Below, in pieces: positions 60,301-64,000 of a DNA stretch of 64,000 nt; position 1 is the stretch's first letter; every line of letters starts with the position of its first letter. A program made the translations under genes and the position numbers. Under the pieces are notes generated by a model. It was not told the origin of the DNA, did not search any database, and saw nothing but the letters and a program-made list of their open reading frames with translations. The stretch covers positions 34,510,656 through 34,574,655 of the forward strand of contig OW388291.1 in the NCBI GenBank assembly GCA_936450465.1, read 5' to 3'. Origin of the DNA: Gibbula magus. Taxonomy: Eukaryota; Mollusca; Gastropoda; Trochida; Trochidae.

Positions 60301-62480
60301 ATTTGCTGTTATCATGTAGAAAGTCGATTTTCGTGACGTTTCTCCCTGAAGACGATTAAGTCGTTCCGAAATGTTAAAATTAAAAATATATATTACATGT
60401 TATGTTCCAAAGATATAGCAACTGTAAACTATATCTATAAAATATTTGAAACAACTTGATATTGCTGACACCATTCAATGGAAATATTCAAAACATACCA
60501 ATTTCGGGACGCCGGACCTGCCCAAGTTGAAAAACTAATGTCTGTCGATAAAATGGTTGTTGACGTTTGTCAACTTCCGGTTTATCAAATTGTCCTTTTA
60601 TTTCCCGATACAAATCGAAACTATGACAGTAGCTTTAACGTACCACGTGGGCTGAACTGATAGAGCTGAGTTCGTAAGTCCTATTAAACCTCCGGATTCA
60701 AGGCCCATAAAGCGATATTTTACGGCCGACTCTTTTGCATTTTTGTACGTGCTTTTCATGAACTTTTATTTAGATTTGATAGGCCTACACACAAACATAT
60801 CTACTGTCCTGATTTACGTCCAAATCATCTCACTCGACTTGCATATGTATCCCCTAACGCCAAGTATTTGACAATAACTTGATTACACTGAATCTCAAGG
60901 AGCACCTTAATACACAATGAGAAGCATTTACAAGTAGGCCTATAGGCCTACCACTTGTATGTTCTATTTAACAGGACGAATCAGTATCTAGCTCTTCGTC
61001 TGCTATATATAAGTATTTAAATTACAGTTGAACAAATGACGCGCACCAGCCGCGGAACAGTGTCCGGTTTCCGATCATAATCACGACTAAACATCTTAAT
61101 AATGTAACTACATTTGTATACTGAACAGATTCTGATTGGCACTAAAATGGTAATGTTCGACAACAGTAATTACTTCTCGATTAATTGACATCCATGGTAA
61201 CTTTTTACCTATGTTACTACAATAACATACGGAGTGATAATTTGACGTAATTCGTTATCGGTTTAATCGGATGAATAGTCAAACCGAGTGAAATTATTTG
61301 GACATAACTCATCACATATGGTATGTTGGCTCGTATTAAAGGCTTAAAGCCGAATAAAATATTATGAAACACAATTGATGCATCTTTAATGATGAATGAC
61401 GGGACAATGAGCAGCATCTTATTGATACACTCCATTAATGGCAATTGATATTTAATTGATAAGACTAAAGCTATACTGCTTACACTGTTTCTACTGATTG
61501 TTTACTCCAAACGCGATATTGACAAACTGGAACCACGGTATTCGATCATTGAGTATACCATCTTATTATCTGCTTCCTTTAGTTTATTGATGTAGCCCTA
61601 GTCATAACAAGCTGACTTCTTGTTTTCATTGAGCGTATTTTAGCAAGAGGCATTCTTCACGTCAAATATTTGGATAACGACACGAGGAGGCAGGTCGAAC
61701 GAAACCGTGTTCAACTTTAAACGGGTTTATGCAATAGTAAACATTATGAAAAATACTGCAAACGTAACAGGAAATACTGTTGTATGTAATTAAATATTTT
61801 GCTAAAAAATGATTTTTGTCACAGGCAACAATTTAATCATATCTCATTTAATAATGTACATGAAATCAACCCATAGTAGGCCTTCACAGATATTCGTAAA
61901 TAGATGCTCATTGAGTCAGTGTGAATTCTGAAAAACTAATTACTCATTTAAAAAAGTAAATTTCCAAACAAAGCGTAGTAATTGCACCGGTAAACAGTCA
62001 GGAAAATGAACATTATTATAGGTTCTATTTTGTAAATTGCTAGTTTGGGCACAGAAATAGAATTTCAGAATATTTCAAACATAAAAAAAATATCCTAAAA
62101 AGGAAATTCGAATAACAACGTTCATGTTACAGCGAAAGAAAACATACGGATAGCAATTAACAGAGACCAACCGATTCCTTGTGTAACTGAATACAGGAAT
62201 GTTCGATCGAGAACTGTAATATGTGAACGAAATCACCCCGGACTTTATTCGAGGCACCTTATCTTATGCGACACCGTTTTTTTCGCTTGGACGTCGACAT
62301 TGCCGTCTTTATTTACCAGCATTTTAAGTCTCCAGCTTTGCCTTACCTTCTAAACGCTTCGCAGTTATCTTTAAACGTCTCTTCATAATTTGCACCACTA
62401 TTGAAATATTCCCGGACGTATTTTGTAAGCTTTGTGTTTGCAATCTCTTCAAAATCTCTGACACAAACGGCCTGCTTCAT
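51312..62480 (-). CDS. HAO1: 2-hydroxyacid oxidase (glycolate oxidase family), complete, 8 exons, 368 aa
   Basis: FMN-dependent oxidases of this family turn 2-hydroxyacids such as glycolate into 2-oxoacids plus H2O2 in peroxisomes. Exons 62480-62347, 58515-58364, 57540-57285, 56027-55855, 55330-55239, 54488-54330, 53831-53762 and 51382-51312 join in frame to 1107 nt. The 368 aa compare with 370 in human HAO1, also an eight-exon gene. Conserved: active-site Tyr25 (EYFNSGA), Asp159 and Arg166 ([10 protein letters not shown]), Lys234 (PVVVKG), catalytic base His258 with Arg261 (SNHGGRELD), and the FMN-phosphate loop [10 protein letters not shown] plus [10 protein letters not shown]. Odd: the family's Trp110 is Thr109, and the Tyr of QLY is His131 (QIH), so the substrate pocket is changed. 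C-terminus AKL is a peroxisomal PTS1. The symbol is by similarity; HAO1 versus HAO2 or an invertebrate paralogue is not resolved. Confidence 0.96.
52036..53541 (-). mobile_element. Tc1/mariner-like DNA transposon, 1506 bp, TA duplication
   Basis: Terminal inverted repeats TACCGCTGTCCAAAAGAAAG on the left and TACTGATGTCCAAAAGAAAG on the right (read inward), continuing TTGACAA. TA target duplications at 52034-52035 and 53542-53543. It lies in intron 7 of the oxidase in the same strand sense, inserted next to a remnant of the 20892 fold-back family (53557-53590). It is full length, so its termini could still be recognised by a transposase supplied in trans. Confidence 0.93.
52400..53265 (-). pseudogene. 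Inactive Tc1-like transposase
   Basis: Minus-strand fragments in order: an N-terminal DNA-binding part ([60 protein letters not shown]); [12 protein letters not shown]; then [44 protein letters not shown] and [12 protein letters not shown]. At least two frameshifts (near 52950 and 52700) and stop codons break it. The catalytic triad is also damaged: the first Asp (normally FSDES) is Glu and the second (normally QQDNARPH) is Tyr; the final Glu in IEHLW remains. No active enzyme can be made. Confidence 0.9.
53762..53831 (-). CDS. HAO1: 2-hydroxyacid oxidase exon 7
   Basis: 70 nt, acceptor TATTTTAAG, donor [26 protein letters not shown] then ALAG matches human GEKGVQDVLEILKEEF...MALSG. Confidence 0.93.
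53832..54329 (-). other. Oxidase intron 6
   Basis: AT-rich intron; a short GT-rich plus-strand frame here has no support. Confidence 0.85.
54330..54488 (-). CDS. HAO1: 2-hydroxyacid oxidase exon 6 (FMN-phosphate loop)
   Basis: 159 nt, phase 0 at both ends, acceptor CCCCTACAG, donor GTGAGA. Encodes [20 protein letters not shown] and [14 protein letters not shown], the most conserved part of the family. Confidence 0.98.
54489..55238 (-). other. Oxidase intron 5, with a G16/C18 hairpin
   Basis: 54693-54708 is 16 G and 54715-54732 is 18 C, separated by CGGACT, preceded by GGGGGTGGGGGAGGGT. Otherwise AT-rich. Confidence 0.85.
54676..54732. repeat. Poly-G/poly-C inverted repeat, G-quadruplex candidate
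   Basis: A long G run followed by a long C run can form a very stable hairpin, and the G-rich half a quadruplex. Frames of Gly or Pro on either strand come from it. Such tracts are often mis-sequenced, so exact lengths are uncertain. Confidence 0.85.
55239..55330 (-). CDS. HAO1: 2-hydroxyacid oxidase exon 5 (catalytic His258)
   Basis: 92 nt, acceptor CTACCCCCAG, donor GTGAGT. Encodes [20 protein letters not shown] then [11 protein letters not shown]; the SNHG-x-R-x-LD box holds the catalytic His258 and Arg261. Confidence 0.97.
55855..56027 (-). CDS. HAO1: 2-hydroxyacid oxidase exon 4 (residues 181-239)
   Basis: 173 nt, acceptor TTTCTCTAG, donor GTAAAC. Variable loop ([20 protein letters not shown]) followed by [20 protein letters not shown] with conserved Lys234. 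Confidence 0.96.
56028..57284 (-). other. Oxidase intron 3
   Basis: 1.26 kb, AT-rich, with TTAG tetranucleotides at 56221-56238. Two short stretches near 56400 and 56760 share GGGTCATCGAACG / GGGTCACCGAACG. No exon or RNA gene. Confidence 0.8.
57285..57540 (-). CDS. HAO1: 2-hydroxyacid oxidase exon 3 (residues 96-181)
   Basis: 256 nt, acceptor TTTCAACAG, donor [22 protein letters not shown] replaces the usual LSSWATSS, so Trp becomes Thr109. [10 protein letters not shown] replaces WLQLYIYKDR, so Tyr becomes His131. [10 protein letters not shown] retains Asp159 and Arg166. The plus-strand frame over this exon is its shadow. Confidence 0.97.
58130..58245. repeat. Short tandem repeat in oxidase intron 2
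   Basis: Two to three copies of a unit of about 57 bp containing GAGAGAATGAGGTTATGTG and GAAGATATG. Confidence 0.75.
58364..58515 (-). CDS. HAO1: 2-hydroxyacid oxidase exon 2 (residues 45-96)
   Basis: 152 nt, acceptor CCTTCAG, donor GTATAA. Contains [12 protein letters not shown] and [19 protein letters not shown], the FMN-contacting strand where P-x-A-M is typical of the family. Confidence 0.95.
58516..62346 (-). other. Oxidase intron 1
   Basis: 3.8 kb holding the MITE at 59219-59582, a CTGAAGA...CGAAATG motif at 60345-60376, and a copy of the 44650-44950 repeat at 61060-61400 (TGTCCGGTTTCCGATCATAA; CACATATGGTATGTTGGCTC then GTATTAAAGG). No other exon. Confidence 0.8.
59219..59582. mobile_element. 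MITE, TTAAAGGGGCAGTAGCACG family, intact copy in oxidase intron 1
   Basis: 364 bp between TTAAAGGGGCAGTAGCACG and CGTGCTACTGCCCCTTTAA; inverted relative to 6511. Its terminal repeats are among the best preserved in the window. Confidence 0.9.
62347..62480 (-). CDS. HAO1: 2-hydroxyacid oxidase exon 1 (residues 1-45)
   Basis: ATG at 62480-62478; begins [20 protein letters not shown] and ends in phase 2 before donor GTAAGG. Aligns with the human HAO1 N-terminus with a one-residue offset. Carries active-site Tyr25 in [12 protein letters not shown]. Intron 1 is 3.8 kb. Confidence 0.93.
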
Positions 62481-64000
62481 TTTCACGCTTGGAACACATT
62501 CGCTATTAAATAGGTCAGACTAGACTTTATCAGTTCACTTTCAAATAAACCTTCCAGCATCGCGGTAGAATGACAAATTTAAAATCAAAGCGCTGAGTTT
62601 GTTTTGTCTATCTATACAATTTAAATACATTTAGAATATTCAATATCAAAGGTATATTTTTATTATCTACCTTGATATTTAGTATTTGATTGTCATTTTT
62701 TCGCCCGCCTCCGTTTTTTTCAGCGGTTTCCATGGGAATATGGCTTAATGGGCTAGACAGTTTCCGCTCATAACTCAACACTTATCGTTCAAATTTAAGG
62801 AAACTTGCTACATATAATCACTATGATGTGTGTCTTCTGCATGTTTCATATTCCTATTTACATGGTTTATGCAAGTATGCTTAGTTTTCCGACTTCAAAA
62901 TATAGTAGAAGCCACATCGACGACAACCAAGGCAGCACATTCATGTTAGCCCAACGTTGGCTTTGCTTATTGGATCAACGTTGGCCCAAACTTTGTATTC
63001 GTGTTGGCCCAACATGACTATCTATATAGATATAGAGGATATCTGTATTTTCTTGACTAATCCCATGTTTATCTCATCGAGGGATGATGAAAGTTTATAT
63101 TTTCTACCCCACGAGATGAGATTAACATGGTATTTATCAAGCATTGACAGCTATTCTGTTTATTATAAGTTGAAACCTTTGTAATTTCGCCACAACATGG
63201 TCGTTTTCGTGTTGAGTGGCCTCTAGGAACAGCCCGTCACCGCAGTGACATTACGTTACGTCAGTGTATCTTGGCGTCAAAGTATATCAGTCACTGGTGT
63301 TTCATTACTCATTATAAACTGAATAGAGAATATCTGTTTTTTATTGACCAATACCATGTTTGTCTCATCGAGTGAAGTAGAACGTTTATAAATGTGTGAG
63401 AGATATAACAATACATTTCCTCCTGTATCGAATGATACCCTGCGGTTCTCCTCGTGGGGCCCACGAACAAAACTGTAGGGTATCATTCGATACACGAGGA
63501 AAAGTATGGGTAGATCTGTCTTATACCCCACGTAAGGTAGAGTGTAAACGGATACTATTTCATAATAAATACAGCTGTACACAATATTGTGAATGAAACA
63601 ACCAAGATTGGGCTTCATCTGTGACAACTCTCGGGCACGCTCTGCCCGTGCTGCATTGTATGGTTATTGTCCACATAATGTACCACCTTGGACTCGTTGA
63701 CACTTGGTTACTGTAGGACGTCATAAAGACGAACCAAAGAGCCATATTTGACATATTTCTCCTATCTCGCCTAGTTAAGGAGATTCCAACACAATGAATT
63801 TTTAAAAGCGATTTTGTTGGTAGCGTTTCTTTTGACCGCTAGTTTATGATGTTTTCCTTGAAATTACGCCACAACAGGGACTGGGTTGTTTTCATGTTGA
63901 GCGAACAGCCGGTCAGTAACAATATGACATTAGAGAATTCGTTACCTGAGACCATTGTTTCATGACCTCAAAGTAGTGATAAAAAGTTATATTAAATCCA
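62481..64000. other. Upstream region of the oxidase; dispersed repeats
   Basis: No TATA box convincing near 62480. 63040-63075 and 63325-63372 share ATATCTGT-TTTTCTTGACTAA and CCATGTTTATCTCATCGAG with 49865-49908. 63180-63300 and 63850-63970 are direct repeats (ACGCCACAACA...GTTTTC-TGTTGAG). 63425-63505 is a palindrome (TATCGAATGATACCCT / AGGGTATCATTCGATA). No gene seen. Confidence 0.5.

Overview
This is a eukaryotic, AT-rich and intron-rich window, most likely from a bivalve mollusc. The evidence is two animal genes split by canonical GT-AG introns, plus dispersed non-coding repeats of a kind I associate with bivalve genomes: GGAC-rich segments with GGGGGTAT ends, an AGCTCATCAGGCCTGAAAGGCCC head, and GACCTTGACCTT tracts. 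Nothing looks prokaryotic: there are no operons, rRNA genes or CRISPR array. Most of the longer open frames are translations of tandem repeats or mobile elements.

Two genes are well supported, both on the minus strand. (1) About 600-14470 is the 5' part of an SLC34-type (NaPi-II) sodium/phosphate cotransporter. Five coding exons give residues 1-158, through the first QSSS sodium/phosphate motif; the rest lies beyond the left edge. Its first intron is about 11.8 kb and holds a tetranucleotide microsatellite, a 13-bp minisatellite, a 39-bp minisatellite with an AP-1 consensus in nearly every unit, a tRNA-derived SINE, MITEs and fold-back elements. (2) 51312-62480 is a complete eight-exon 2-hydroxyacid oxidase (glycolate-oxidase family, HAO1-like) of 368 aa. 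It keeps the catalytic His, Arg and Lys, ends in a peroxisomal AKL tripeptide, and has two substituted substrate-pocket residues. A dead Tc1/mariner-type transposon lies in its last intron.

The region between the genes (14.5-51 kb) is mostly repeats. 16.2-19.8 kb holds the 3' end of a non-LTR retrotransposon (LINE) reverse-transcriptase ORF on the minus strand, followed by about 64 copies of a 53-bp unit that appears to have been amplified from that same ORF. 20.9-21.9 kb is a nested palindrome rich in CRE sites. 22.2-22.6 kb holds a frameshifted coding-like stretch of unknown family. 24.9-25.35 kb holds a short reading frame interrupted by a fold-back element with a CAG target duplication; the empty site would be open. 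One 330-365 bp MITE family (TTAAAGGGGCAGTAGCACG ends) occurs at least six times, with two more diverged copies. Several palindromic elements and a recurring TGACGTCAT...AAACAAG motif complete the picture.

I see no sign that the two genes act together. One moves phosphate across the plasma membrane and the other oxidises 2-hydroxyacids in peroxisomes. The most unusual features are the minisatellite born from a retrotransposon ORF, the AP-1-dense intronic array, the altered oxidase active site and the palindrome families. All calls are from reading the sequence; no database search was made.
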